DNA of 33,511 nucleotides from a virus. Positions 25,016-31,206 of this stretch are shown here, one piece after another. Position numbers and translations under genes: made by a program. The stretch covers positions 1-33,511 of IMG/VR virus record IMGVR_UViG_3300025096_000068, one strand, 5' to 3'. The notes beneath the pieces were generated by a model. That model saw only the letters and a list, made by a program, of their open reading frames with translations, was not told the DNA's origin and did no database searches. Numbering within the stretch: position 1 is the first letter of the stretch; every line of letters begins with the position of its first letter.

Positions 25016-25118
25016 TCTTATAGCCATAAGACTGGTGGGGAAATTGAAATACTTCCAGAGGAAAGTTGGAATGAAAATAAAAAGTATTTTATCCCGAATG
25101 GCGCGCAATCGTCAGTAA
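25002..25118 (+). CDS. Very small basic peptide
   Basis: A 38-residue ORF (MQHGNLIAIRLVGKLKYFQR then a Lys/Arg-rich tail) overlapping the end of the preceding gene by 14 nt in another frame and ending before the terminator at 25149-25178. Its composition (many Lys/Arg, Leu, Ile, one Trp-free amphipathic helix) looks like a real small phage peptide rather than noise, but there is no dedicated promoter. Low confidence. Confidence 0.35.
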   Translation: MQHGNLIAIRLVGKLKYFQRKVGMKIKSILSRMARNRQ

Positions 25119-25124
25119 AGAATT

Positions 25125-25283
25125 TTAGTCGGAGCGTACGTTCATAAGGAGAGCCTCGATTCTATCGAGGCTCTTTTTGGTTTCGACCTTATGTTTGGCT
25201 AATTCAGCCATTATGCTAATGCAAAAAAATAATATACCAAGTCCTATTATTGTACGAGTCCATCTGGCCTCGTCACGACTCAT
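25125..25283 (-). CDS. Small single-span membrane protein
   Basis: A 52-residue ORF on the minus strand. It has an Arg/Glu-rich N-terminus (MSRDEARWTR), one hydrophobic segment TIIGLGILFFCISIMA (11-26), and a charged helix (ETKKSLDRIEALLMNVRSD). Its ATG overlaps the TAA of the interrupted upstream gene (TAATG), so it would be translationally coupled. The DNA for KSLDRIEAL is at the same time the plus-strand terminator hairpin. Modest confidence, because it rests on frame, membrane helix and coupling only. Confidence 0.45.
   Translation of the reverse strand: MSRDEARWTRTIIGLGILFFCISIMAELAKHKVETKKSLDRIEALLMNVRSD
25149..25178 (+). terminator. Rho-independent terminator (plus strand)
   Basis: Stem GAGCCTCGAT / ATCGAGGCTC with a 3-nt loop and five T. 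It ends the 22.9-25.1 kb plus-strand unit. The same bases encode part of the minus-strand small membrane ORF at 25125-25283. Confidence 0.9.
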
Positions 25284-25627
25284 TATTTATCTTTCTCTTC
25301 CTCGTCAGAATCTAGCTCTTCAGCGTCATCTCTCTCAGGCTTCTCTCCGTGTTCATCCTCTTCAGCATGTTCTTTAATAACAATGACCTTAGCTTCATCT
25401 GCTGGAACAGCGACTAATTTACCTTTATGCTTAACATAATATTCAGTAATAACTCCATCACTAGTTAAACTATGATCAACAACAGCGAACTCTTCATCTT
25501 CTTCACCCAGACCTGGGTGTGCAATTGTCTTTGCTCATGTATGCTGGATAGCGTCAGCTGCGCTATTAATAAAGTTTTCATCTAACCTGCTCAAGATATC
25601 GTTTGCTGCTTTATCGAATTCACTCAT
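25283..25627 (-). pseudogene. Acidic late gene interrupted by one in-frame TGA
   Basis: From ATG 25627 the frame reads 30 residues (MSEFDKAANDILSRLDENFI then NSAADAIQHT). It meets TGA at 25537-25535, then stays open for another 83 residues (AKTIAHPGLGEEDEEFAVVD...) with an acidic Glu/Asp/Lys C-terminus to TAA at 25285-25283. The composition is coherent across the break, with no shift of frame. A perfect T4 late consensus TATAAATA (25640-25633) lies 5 nt before the ATG. TGA is a normal stop elsewhere in this window (for example at 14139, 21374 and 23085). So this is a point nonsense mutation (TGG to TGA would restore Trp), readthrough, or a sequencing error. Confidence 0.65.
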
Positions 25628-25632
25628 AACAT

Positions 25633-25640
25633 TATTTATA
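25633..25640 (-). promoter_or_regulatory. Late promoter TATAAATA (perfect consensus)
   Basis: 5 nt before ATG 25627 of the interrupted acidic gene. Confidence 0.8.
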
Positions 25641-25670
25641 TTATACTGATTGAAAATCTATGAAAAGCAA

Positions 25671-25676
25671 TATAAT
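25671..25676 (+). promoter_or_regulatory. -10 box of tRNA-Arg
   Basis: TATAAT, 8 nt upstream of the tRNA. GAAAA at the GGAAC position is only a partial match. Confidence 0.55.
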
Positions 25677-25684
25677 ACAAACAC

Positions 25685-25759
25685 GCTCCTGTAGTTCAAC
25701 GGATAGAACAAGGCACTTCTAATGCTTAGATCCAAGTTCGATTCTTGGTAGGAGTACCA
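25685..25759 (+). tRNA. tRNA-Arg (anticodon UCU)
   Basis: A complete cloverleaf: acceptor GCTCCTG with TAGGAGT, D stem GTTC/GAAC, anticodon stem AGGCA/TGCTT with loop CTTCTAA (anticodon TCT), T stem CCAAG/CTTGG, discriminator A and encoded CCA. It reads AGA. TATAAT (25671-25676) lies 8 nt upstream. The CCA ends 7 nt before the SET-domain gene. Confidence 0.93.
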
Positions 25760-25766
25760 TACCGTT

Positions 25767-26108
25767 ATGAAATTTAATAAAAATAGTTATAGGCCCTTAC
25801 CAGAAGGACTGACAATAAAAGAAAGTTCTATTGATGGTCTTGGGTTATTTGCAACAAAAGACTGGGATGCAGGAGAGGAGATAGGCATTTCTCATGTATT
25901 ATGTAAGAGCTTGGATCATGATATTGAGGAATGGATTCGTACTCCTTTAGGCGGGTTCATTAATCATAGTAATAACCCCAATTGTTTTATGGTTTATGAA
26001 AGGGTAAATGGAGCGAAATTCTATTGGCGGCGGAGAGCATATATAGTAAAGCCTGTAAAGGCGGGAGAGGAAGTAACTGTATATTATACTCTTCTTAACC
26101 ATAAATAA
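25767..26108 (+). CDS. SET-domain protein
   Basis: A 113-residue protein holding just the SET fold. IDGLGLFATKDWDAGEEIG (22-40) is the SET-N strand region, GGFINHSNNPNC (62-73) is the NHS..PNC motif binding S-adenosylmethionine, and KAGEEVTVYY (98-107) is the C-terminal GEEL.xxY element with Tyr106/107. No pre- or post-SET zinc motifs are present. Bacterial and viral members of this small type are lysine methyltransferases in some cases; the target here is unknown. The gene begins 7 nt after the tRNA-Arg CCA, so processing of a shared transcript would leave an almost leaderless mRNA. Confidence 0.85.
   Translation: MKFNKNSYRPLPEGLTIKESSIDGLGLFATKDWDAGEEIGISHVLCKSLDHDIEEWIRTPLGGFINHSNNPNCFMVYERVNGAKFYWRRRAYIVKPVKAGEEVTVYYTLLNHK
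26100..26107 (+). promoter_or_regulatory. Possible late promoter CATAAATA
   Basis: Overlaps the SET-gene stop, 8 nt before ATG 26116; spacing longer than usual. Confidence 0.4.
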
Positions 26109-26115
26109 CTAACCC

Positions 26116-26385
26116 ATGAACCACCCTGATGTATTAAGAGTATATTCCTTAAACAATTTTTTGTTTATGTTTAAACAAGACTGTTTAGAGATAAGTTCTA
26201 AGGATATTAAATGGACTATTACCGGTAATGATAAAATGATACAATGGAAACTGGATAGAGCTAACGTGTCTATGGATCAAGTAGGTCCCTTTATTTTACC
26301 TGGAAGTTGCCCGTTAGCTGATTTGGAGGGTACTCTTTTCTATAACCAAATTAAAGAGTGGATACAGCTAAGCAATAACTTATAA
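26116..26385 (+). CDS. Hypothetical protein
   Basis: An 89-residue protein of mixed strands and helices (CLEISSKDIKWTITGNDKMI..., then ILPGSCPLADLEGTLF). No family is recognised. CATAAATA (26100-26107), overlapping the SET-gene stop, lies 8 nt before the ATG and may be a late promoter with an unusual spacing. The next gene's -10 box overlaps its stop. Confidence 0.55.
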   Translation: MNHPDVLRVYSLNNFLFMFKQDCLEISSKDIKWTITGNDKMIQWKLDRANVSMDQVGPFILPGSCPLADLEGTLFYNQIKEWIQLSNNL

Positions 26386-26386
26386 T
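26381..26386 (+). promoter_or_regulatory. -10 box TATAAT
   Basis: 5 nt before ATG 26392; overlaps the upstream stop codon. Confidence 0.45.
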
Positions 26387-26391
26387 GGAGT

Positions 26392-26631
26392 ATGGTTATT
26401 TCTGAATTAATTGGTAAACTAGAAGAGCAAAAAAAACTACATGGGGACTGTGATATTGAGTTGCTTAGCATTACCTCAACTAGCTGGAATAGTAGCGATC
26501 CTAACCTTCCGGAAGAAAAGATAATTGAGCAATCTTCAGAAGAGCAACATAAAATAAAAATCGTCTTAACAGAAGATGATAAGGAAGGCGTAAACATTAG
26601 AGCGTACCGCGGCGCCGCCTTGTTTGTTTAA
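26392..26631 (+). CDS. Small acidic protein of unknown function
   Basis: A 79-residue acidic protein. The N-terminus MVISELIGKLEEQKKLHGDC followed by DIELLSI is a widespread phage small-protein opening of unknown function (ELI..L...k..hGD..v). The C-terminus is strand-like with an EDDKEG turn. TATAAT (26381-26386) ends 5 nt before the ATG. Confidence 0.6.
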   Translation: MVISELIGKLEEQKKLHGDCDIELLSITSTSWNSSDPNLPEEKIIEQSSEEQHKIKIVLTEDDKEGVNIRAYRGAALFV

Positions 26632-26647
26632 GGAACTATAGTACAAT
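26632..26647 (+). promoter_or_regulatory. GGAACT-N4-TACAAT promoter
   Basis: GGAACT, ATAG, TACAAT; 6 nt before ATG 26654 and directly abutting ATG 26648, so it favours the second ATG. Confidence 0.65.
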
Positions 26648-26653
26648 ATGCTT

Positions 26654-26989
26654 ATGGAACGAACCAATTTATCACTAGAAATTCGAATTTTTATCTGCTT
26701 CATCCTAACTATTTTTTATGTCAGCTACGTAGTAAAGTCAAATAAAGATAACTTACCTAAAACTGTAACAGTTCAAGAGAAAGTTTTAGAAGGATTTGAA
26801 ATTCGAATCGTAAATGATCATGCTAATGAGCGACTAGAAGTAACAAACACTCTAGGACAAGCGCTATCGTATATCGAAAGATACTCTATGCATCATGATG
26901 ATCTTATAGCATTTGATCTATCTACTGGGGCTATGGTTGCTAGTAGTGGAGAAGGTGTTGGAGTAATTCACACAGGATATATAGACTAG
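26654..26989 (+). CDS. Single-span membrane protein of unknown function
   Basis: A 111-residue protein with one N-terminal transmembrane helix (IRIFICFILTIFYVSYVV, about 10-27) and a soluble C-terminal domain probably outside the inner membrane. The start is ATG 26654, not 26648: TACAAT (26642-26647), preceded at 4 nt by GGAACT, would be immediately next to the first ATG but lies 6 nt before the second. The TAG stop shares its G with the first base of the downstream tRNA. Function unknown. Confidence 0.65.
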   Translation: MERTNLSLEIRIFICFILTIFYVSYVVKSNKDNLPKTVTVQEKVLEGFEIRIVNDHANERLEVTNTLGQALSYIERYSMHHDDLIAFDLSTGAMVASSGEGVGVIHTGYID

Positions 26990-27064
26990 CGCTTGTAGCT
27001 CAGTGGTTAGAGCAGGGGACTCATAATCCCTTGGCCGTAGGTTCGAATCCTACCAGGCGCACCA
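26989..27064 (+). tRNA. tRNA with anticodon CAU, probably tRNA-Ile2 (AUA)
   Basis: A full cloverleaf with acceptor GCGCTTG/CAGGCGC, anticodon stem GGGGA/TCCCT, loop CTCATAA (anticodon CAT), T stem GTAGG/CCTAC and encoded CCA. D arm and anticodon region (AGCTCAGTGGTTAGAGCAG, CTCATAATC, CTTGG) resemble E. coli tRNA-Ile2 more than elongator Met. With lysidine at position 34 it would read AUA. Elongator Met remains possible. Its first G is the last base of the upstream TAG. Confidence 0.88.
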
Positions 27065-27090
27065 TCACTTTAAATTTAAACAAAAAACAT

Positions 27091-27096
27091 TACAAT
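27091..27096 (+). promoter_or_regulatory. Possible -10 TACAAT before tRNA-UAA
   Basis: 6 nt upstream of the tRNA at 27103. Confidence 0.4.
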
Positions 27097-27102
27097 ATAA
27101 CC

Positions 27103-27178
27103 GGGAGTGTAGTCCAACGGCAGAGACAGCGGACTTAAAATCCGTCCAGTGCGGGTTCGACTCCCGCCACTCCTACCA
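27103..27178 (+). tRNA. tRNA with anticodon UAA (Leu by anticodon), short variable arm
   Basis: Acceptor GGGAGTG/CACTCCT, anticodon stem GCGGA/TCCGT with loop CTTAAAA (anticodon TAA), variable region of only 5 nt (CCAGT), T stem GCGGG/CCCGC, encoded CCA. Bacterial Leu tRNAs normally have a long variable arm, so the amino-acid identity is less sure than the structure. TACAAT (27091-27096) lies 6 nt upstream. The CCA ends 4 nt before the next ATG. Confidence 0.85.
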
Positions 27179-27182
27179 ATTT

Positions 27183-28385
27183 ATGAAAACCATAACTGCA
27201 CTATTAATATTAACAGCTTCAATCGCTAATGCTCAACGCCCTGGACCGCCACCGCATTCACTAATGCTAGTAAAACCTATAACTAAGCTCACTAGTATAG
27301 CTCCTAAGAGTCCATTGGAGAGTCCTAAAGTTCAAGAGAAGCTATTAGGTCTCTTTAAATCTTCAACGAAGAAGAGTCGCCTGGTTGGTTATAAGGCTGT
27401 GAGAGATAAGTTTAAAGCGGGGGAGCTTAAAGCAGACGACCGGCGACTGTATAGAGTTCTTATTAGTAAAGCTGCCGACTACCATCTAGGTGAACTTAAA
27501 TCACACGTTGAAGAGACAACTAAAGGATCACCTCTAGCTAAAGATGAGAGTACAGGCATGTTTAAAACGTTTAATAAGAATTATGATCAATGGTATATAT
27601 CTGCTCTCAACTGTAGGGAGATGGTACAAACAGACTGGAGAAGGGTGCAGCAGTTTGGGTCGTTTAAAGGGATGCAAAAAGAGTTTAAAGAATGCTGTGA
27701 TGTATTTTTTCCAAAGATGTCTACGAGTTGGGAAACAATAAGAGATAGTAGCGATTATTTAGCTTTATATGAAACATGTGAAGCTATTAATGAATGTAGA
27801 GCAGAAGCTTCGTGGTGTGATGGGGAAGATGATTATGAAAAGACACCCATTACTAGGATGGTTACTGCAGTTCCTGCAGGTGTAAGTCTTAAGAGATCTC
27901 TAGAGAGAATTGAAAGTTTTGATAAGCAAATAAAAGACTATGCAGCAGCACATTCATATAACGAGAAGCAGCAGTGGGCTTCGGCTGCGGTTAGACAAAC
28001 AGTTCAAATTATAAACGATAAACGTTTTAAAATTGGGTTGGTATGCTATAAACTAGATGAAATTCTATCGCGAGTCTGTACAGAGCACTCTCATGATATG
28101 GTAAAGAGAGAATTCTATTCACATAAAGGATCTAACGGCAAGGATTACGAACAACGTGTAAGAGATGCAGAGTGGTATGGTGGAACATTTGGAGAGGTCC
28201 TACATGCAGGCTCTATAATCCCACGTGATGTACATAGTACCTGGTGGAGAAGCGAAGACAGCAGGCCTAAATTATACACACCACACCTCAATAGAATTGG
28301 CATAGGTATCATAAATAAAACCTGGACTGTTGTCGTTGGGTCGACTTATTCCGGACCAACTAAACAACACTATATAGTGGAATAA
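27183..28385 (+). CDS. Secreted CAP-domain (SCP/PR-1, YkwD-like) protein
   Basis: A 400-residue protein. Residues 1-18 are a signal peptide (MKTITALLILTASIANA|Q). Residues about 45-270 are a helical domain of unknown type with seven Cys (144, 171-172, 199, 205, 212). Residues about 288-386 are a CAP domain: LDEILSRVCTEHSHDMVKRE (291-310), FYSH (311-314), GEVLHAG (337-343, in place of GENI..G), WWRSEDSRPKLYTP, and HLNRIGIGIINKTWTVVV (368-385). Candidate metal/tetrad residues are His302/304, Glu338 and His368. CAP proteins are extracellular and bind lipids or act as peptidases or adhesins in different lineages. The gene begins 4 nt after a tRNA and has no promoter of its own. Confidence 0.8.
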   Translation: MKTITALLILTASIANAQRPGPPPHSLMLVKPITKLTSIAPKSPLESPKVQEKLLGLFKSSTKKSRLVGYKAVRDKFKAGELKADDRRLYRVLISKAADYHLGELKSHVEETTKGSPLAKDESTGMFKTFNKNYDQWYISALNCREMVQTDWRRVQQFGSFKGMQKEFKECCDVFFPKMSTSWETIRDSSDYLALYETCEAINECRAEASWCDGEDDYEKTPITRMVTAVPAGVSLKRSLERIESFDKQIKDYAAAHSYNEKQQWASAAVRQTVQIINDKRFKIGLVCYKLDEILSRVCTEHSHDMVKREFYSHKGSNGKDYEQRVRDAEWYGGTFGEVLHAGSIIPRDVHSTWWRSEDSRPKLYTPHLNRIGIGIINKTWTVVVGSTYSGPTKQHYIVE

Positions 28386-28398
28386 TAACCCATTGAGT

Positions 28399-28406
28399 AA
28401 TAAATA
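28399..28406 (+). promoter_or_regulatory. Late promoter AATAAATA
   Basis: 5 nt before GTG 28412 (secreted two-repeat protein). Confidence 0.75.
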
Positions 28407-28411
28407 ATTAG

Positions 28412-29473
28412 GTGAAGGCCCTCATACTAACCATAGGGCTCTTAACATTAGCATTACAATCTTTTTTAGGAGCTCAATCATCTACTTCTGCACCTATAGG
28501 ATTCCACTCCGAGCTGGTTAAGGCGGACTCTTTCTCGCTTATAGGTGTTAATGTAACAAATAACGCTAATGAGCCTCATCATCGAAGCATTGAGGAAATG
28601 TTTGGTCCGAATAATGAAACCGGCCTTAATGCAGGTAAGCCAAAGGAAGCTGATATCGTTTGGCTTCCAGACTTTGACCGTGGTTATGTTAAAATATATT
28701 ACAATGACAAACTTCAAACATTCCCCCCTATAACTGTAGGGTGGAGAGGTGTAGGGTTTGGTAATACAGATATGTCTCAGTTTGAGCCTCCTAGCAATGG
28801 AGGATTTTTTATAGAATCTAAGAAAGATTATGACTGGTACATAGCATTTGGTGGCTATATAAAACAAACAGAAATGTTTTATGATGTTGAACCTGGAATG
28901 AATATTCTAAATAAAGGCTTTCCTACTAATATTCAATTAAATCAATCTGGTATTGAGCAGTCAGAAGGGTTTGAACACGGAGATCAAAACACCGGTGATA
29001 TAATTTGGTTGTACAGAACAAATGGTATGTATGATAGATATTACTATAGTGATGGTCAATCATTTCCGCCGCTTTCACCCGGATGGAAGCTGATCGGCGG
29101 CGGTGATGAAGATGTAGGCCATCATATTTTATCTTCATCGTTTATTGTTGAAACTAAAGGAGGCGGCGGAGAGATTATGTTACACCCACCTCCAGGGTTT
29201 ATAAGGTCTAAGGGAGCTACTGATCCGCTAGCGCCTCCTCGTGCTAATATATACTGGTCAATATTAGAAGATGTCAATGGCATACCCAATTTTGTAATGT
29301 GGTGGGATTCTCTCGGCGGTAATATTATATATACAACAGAAGTTTATAACGGGTCGAGTTGGATGTTTATTTCAGAGCAAAGAAATTTACCAGGTCAAGT
29401 TTTATCTAATTATGCAACATTGGGGATGGGTTGGGGCGTTGCACGCGTAGTCGCTGAATATAGTTCCTTTTAA
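28412..29473 (+). CDS. Secreted two-repeat protein, paralogue of the gene at 33241
   Basis: A 353-residue protein. Residues 1-21 are a signal peptide (LTLALQSFLGA|Q). The rest contains two related blocks with DIVWLP..., YYNDKLQTFPPITVGWRGVG (about 95-114) and DIIWLYRTNG..., YYSDGQSFPPLSPGWKLIGG (about 207-227), each followed by a FFIE/FIVE strand. There are many Tyr, Trp, Gly and Asn. The blocks loosely recall a Verrucomicrobia repeat family (TIGR02597-like); this comes from memory only. AATAAATA (28399-28406) ends 5 nt before the GTG start, so the gene is late. A secreted late protein may remodel the envelope, exclude other phages, or be exported after lysis. Confidence 0.7.
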   Translation: MKALILTIGLLTLALQSFLGAQSSTSAPIGFHSELVKADSFSLIGVNVTNNANEPHHRSIEEMFGPNNETGLNAGKPKEADIVWLPDFDRGYVKIYYNDKLQTFPPITVGWRGVGFGNTDMSQFEPPSNGGFFIESKKDYDWYIAFGGYIKQTEMFYDVEPGMNILNKGFPTNIQLNQSGIEQSEGFEHGDQNTGDIIWLYRTNGMYDRYYYSDGQSFPPLSPGWKLIGGGDEDVGHHILSSSFIVETKGGGGEIMLHPPPGFIRSKGATDPLAPPRANIYWSILEDVNGIPNFVMWWDSLGGNIIYTTEVYNGSSWMFISEQRNLPGQVLSNYATLGMGWGVARVVAEYSSF

Positions 29474-29485
29474 TCAAAAGGAACT
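29462..29485. repeat. Perfect inverted repeat containing GGAACT
   Basis: AGTTCCTTTT, 4-nt loop, AAAAGGAACT. It overlaps the stop of the 28412 gene. No T run follows the stem, so it is not a standard terminator. Confidence 0.75.
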
Positions 29486-29562
29486 CCGCAAAATAATACA
29501 AATCATCAGTTGAACCTATACTGATATGACATTATATTAAGAGGTAGTTAATAACAATAAAA

Positions 29563-29578
29563 GGAACTCTAATATAAT
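29563..29578 (+). promoter_or_regulatory. GGAACT-N4-TATAAT promoter of the sigma factor
   Basis: GGAACT, CTAA, TATAAT; 6 nt before ATG 29585, predicted leaderless. No TTGACA-like -35. Confidence 0.7.
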
Positions 29579-29584
29579 AAGATA

Positions 29585-30730
29585 ATGCCAGTAACTAAAG
29601 AACGCGCAAATGATCCAGTCCGCGCATATATGAAACAAATGGGTCAGACAGAGCTTCTTACAAAAGAGCAAGAAGTTGAAATTTTTAAATGTATTGAAAA
29701 ATCTCAGAGGAAGGCGTTTAATCTTCTCTGTAAGGATAACGATACGCTTACTCGCTTTAGCGAATTAGGTCGCGATCTTATTAACGGAAGAGTAAGATTT
29801 GAAGACAATGTTGATTGTGAATCTAAGGAAAGATTTATGAAAGGTCTTCATAAGTTAGTAGAAGCTTTAGAGGAGAATCATACAGACATAAAGAGGAAAA
29901 CACTCTACAAGCGGTTTTGTTTAAAGCAGTCAGTTATTGATAGCTGGTGTGATAAGATTGCTGAACGCGGTGACGACGACATGACTCAAGCTCTTAAAAA
30001 GCTTAACCATTCTAAAGGAGAAATGGTTAAAGCTAACTTGAGGTTAGTGGTTGCAAACGCTAAAAAATATACCAAACGCGGCGTTGCATTGCTTGATCTT
30101 ATTCAAGAAGGTAACTTAGGCTTAATAAAAGCCGTTGAAAGGTTTGAGTACAAACGAGGTTATAAGTTTTCGACTTATGCTACTTGGTGGATCCGCCAAT
30201 CGATTACTAAATGTGTAGGAGAGACTGGAAGAACTATCAGGATCCCGATGCATATGATCGACACGATTAATAAAGTCTTTCGTATACAGCGATCACTCGT
30301 TCAGGCCGGTGGGTGTGAACCATCACCAGAAGAGATTGCGCATGAGATCGATCTTCCCGTTAGTCGTGTTAAGACCATTCTTAAGGTAGCAATGCATCCG
30401 ATATCGCTCCAAACGCCTGTAGGAGATGGTACGACCACGATTGCTGATTTTATTGAAGATGAAAGAGAGGCTGGGAGTGTGAATACTGAAGCTCTTATAG
30501 GGATGAAGGATAAGATTGCTGAGGCGATATCCACACTTAATGAGCGTGAGCTTGGAGTAATGGAGATGCGATTTGGAATGATTGATGGAGTTAGACGTAC
30601 TCTTGAAGAAGTGGGAGATAGGTTCCAAGTAACTCGTGAGAGAATTCGACAGATTGAAGCAAAAGCTATTCGTAAGCTTGCAAATCCCCTACGACTTCAA
30701 AAGCTTGAGATGTTTAACCGCATCGCTTAA
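29585..30730 (+). CDS. Sigma-70 family RNA polymerase sigma factor (primary type)
   Basis: A 381-residue protein with all core regions. Region 1.2 is DPVRAYMKQMGQTELLTKEQ (10-29). Region 2 is 146-212, including LLDLIQEGNLGLIKAVERFE and YKFSTYATWWIRQSIT (the -10 recognition helix). Region 3 runs from TIRIPMHMIDTINKV to about 290. Region 4 is about 306-370, with the -35 helix TLEEVGDRFQVTRERIRQIE. Only the non-conserved region between 1.2 and 2.1 is short. It is much closer to host RpoD than to the divergent T4 late sigma gp55. Its own promoter is GGAACT-CTAA-TATAAT (29563-29578), 6 nt before the ATG. It probably redirects polymerase to phage or stress promoters. Confidence 0.95.
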   Translation: MPVTKERANDPVRAYMKQMGQTELLTKEQEVEIFKCIEKSQRKAFNLLCKDNDTLTRFSELGRDLINGRVRFEDNVDCESKERFMKGLHKLVEALEENHTDIKRKTLYKRFCLKQSVIDSWCDKIAERGDDDMTQALKKLNHSKGEMVKANLRLVVANAKKYTKRGVALLDLIQEGNLGLIKAVERFEYKRGYKFSTYATWWIRQSITKCVGETGRTIRIPMHMIDTINKVFRIQRSLVQAGGCEPSPEEIAHEIDLPVSRVKTILKVAMHPISLQTPVGDGTTTIADFIEDEREAGSVNTEALIGMKDKIAEAISTLNERELGVMEMRFGMIDGVRRTLEEVGDRFQVTRERIRQIEAKAIRKLANPLRLQKLEMFNRIA

Positions 30731-30751
30731 CGAACTAGACTATAATAAATA
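30731..30751 (+). promoter_or_regulatory. CGAACT-N4-TATAAT promoter overlapping a late motif
   Basis: CGAACT, AGAC, TATAAT (30741-30746), with AATAAATA at 30744-30751, 6 nt before ATG 30758. Confidence 0.65.
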
Positions 30752-30757
30752 ATAAAG

Positions 30758-31003
30758 ATGAAAATAATAAAGCCCTTTTTATTCGCAATTTTAGCAGCAG
30801 TTTCACTCTCTTCATGCACACTTGATAGTGCTAGTTTTGGAGTAAGTGCTGTCAGTTATCCTTCATATATTGAAGCGAGACCGGTACGTCGCCATCAACC
30901 AGCCATCTATCATACAACTCAGTATTATCGATATGATGTGCGCCCGGACTGGATGAGGTATGGTGGCAATTGGGTCCCAGCACGTCGTTACCATCGCCGT
31001 TAA
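30758..31003 (+). CDS. Small lipoprotein, His/Tyr/Arg-rich
   Basis: An 81-residue protein with a clear lipoprotein signal: MKIIKPFLFAILAAVSLSSC, lipobox LSSC with Cys20. The mature part is short, basic and rich in Tyr, Arg and His (RPVRRHQPAIYHTTQYYRYD, ending RRYHRR). It is probably anchored in the outer or inner membrane. The promoter CGAACT-AGAC-TATAAT (30731-30746) also contains AATAAATA (30744-30751, 6 nt from ATG), so it may be read both early and late. A second putative lipoprotein follows 4 nt later. A superinfection-exclusion or spanin role is possible but not shown. Confidence 0.7.
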   Translation: MKIIKPFLFAILAAVSLSSCTLDSASFGVSAVSYPSYIEARPVRRHQPAIYHTTQYYRYDVRPDWMRYGGNWVPARRYHRR

Positions 31004-31007
31004 TTTT

Positions 31008-31169
31008 ATGTACAAATATATTGTTCTTGCAATCGCGTTGTCAACTACTTCCTGTGTTACAAACTGGGAGAGAAACAGAAAGCTCAATAAAGAAATCTTT
31101 ACTGAGTATTTGGTAAGACCAATGATGGGTCAAGATGGCCCTGAATGCTCTACAACGTCAACAAAGTAG
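31008..31169 (+). CDS. Second small putative lipoprotein
   Basis: A 53-residue protein MYKYIVLAIALSTTSCVTNW...: a hydrophobic N-terminus followed by Cys16 in a weak lipobox (TTSC). The mature part is charged (ERNRKLNKEIFTEYLVRP). I start it at ATG 31008; a longer in-frame start at 30960 would lie inside the previous gene and bury the signal sequence. It is paired with the lipoprotein upstream, 4 nt apart, probably in the same transcript. Confidence 0.6.
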   Translation: MYKYIVLAIALSTTSCVTNWERNRKLNKEIFTEYLVRPMMGQDGPECSTTSTK

Positions 31170-31192
31170 AAGCGTAGACCTCCACTATTAGC

Positions 31193-31200
31193 ATTAAATA
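31193..31200 (+). promoter_or_regulatory. Late promoter ATTAAATA
   Basis: 6 nt before ATG 31207 (nuclease). Confidence 0.65.
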
Positions 31201-31206
31201 ACGTAT

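Noticed and set aside
28478-28867. 129-codon minus-strand frame
   Set aside because: Antisense to a gene with signal peptide, late promoter and a clear paralogue at 33241.
29462-29485. Hairpin as Rho-independent terminator
   Set aside because: The T run is in the 5' arm of the stem and nothing T-rich follows the 3' arm.
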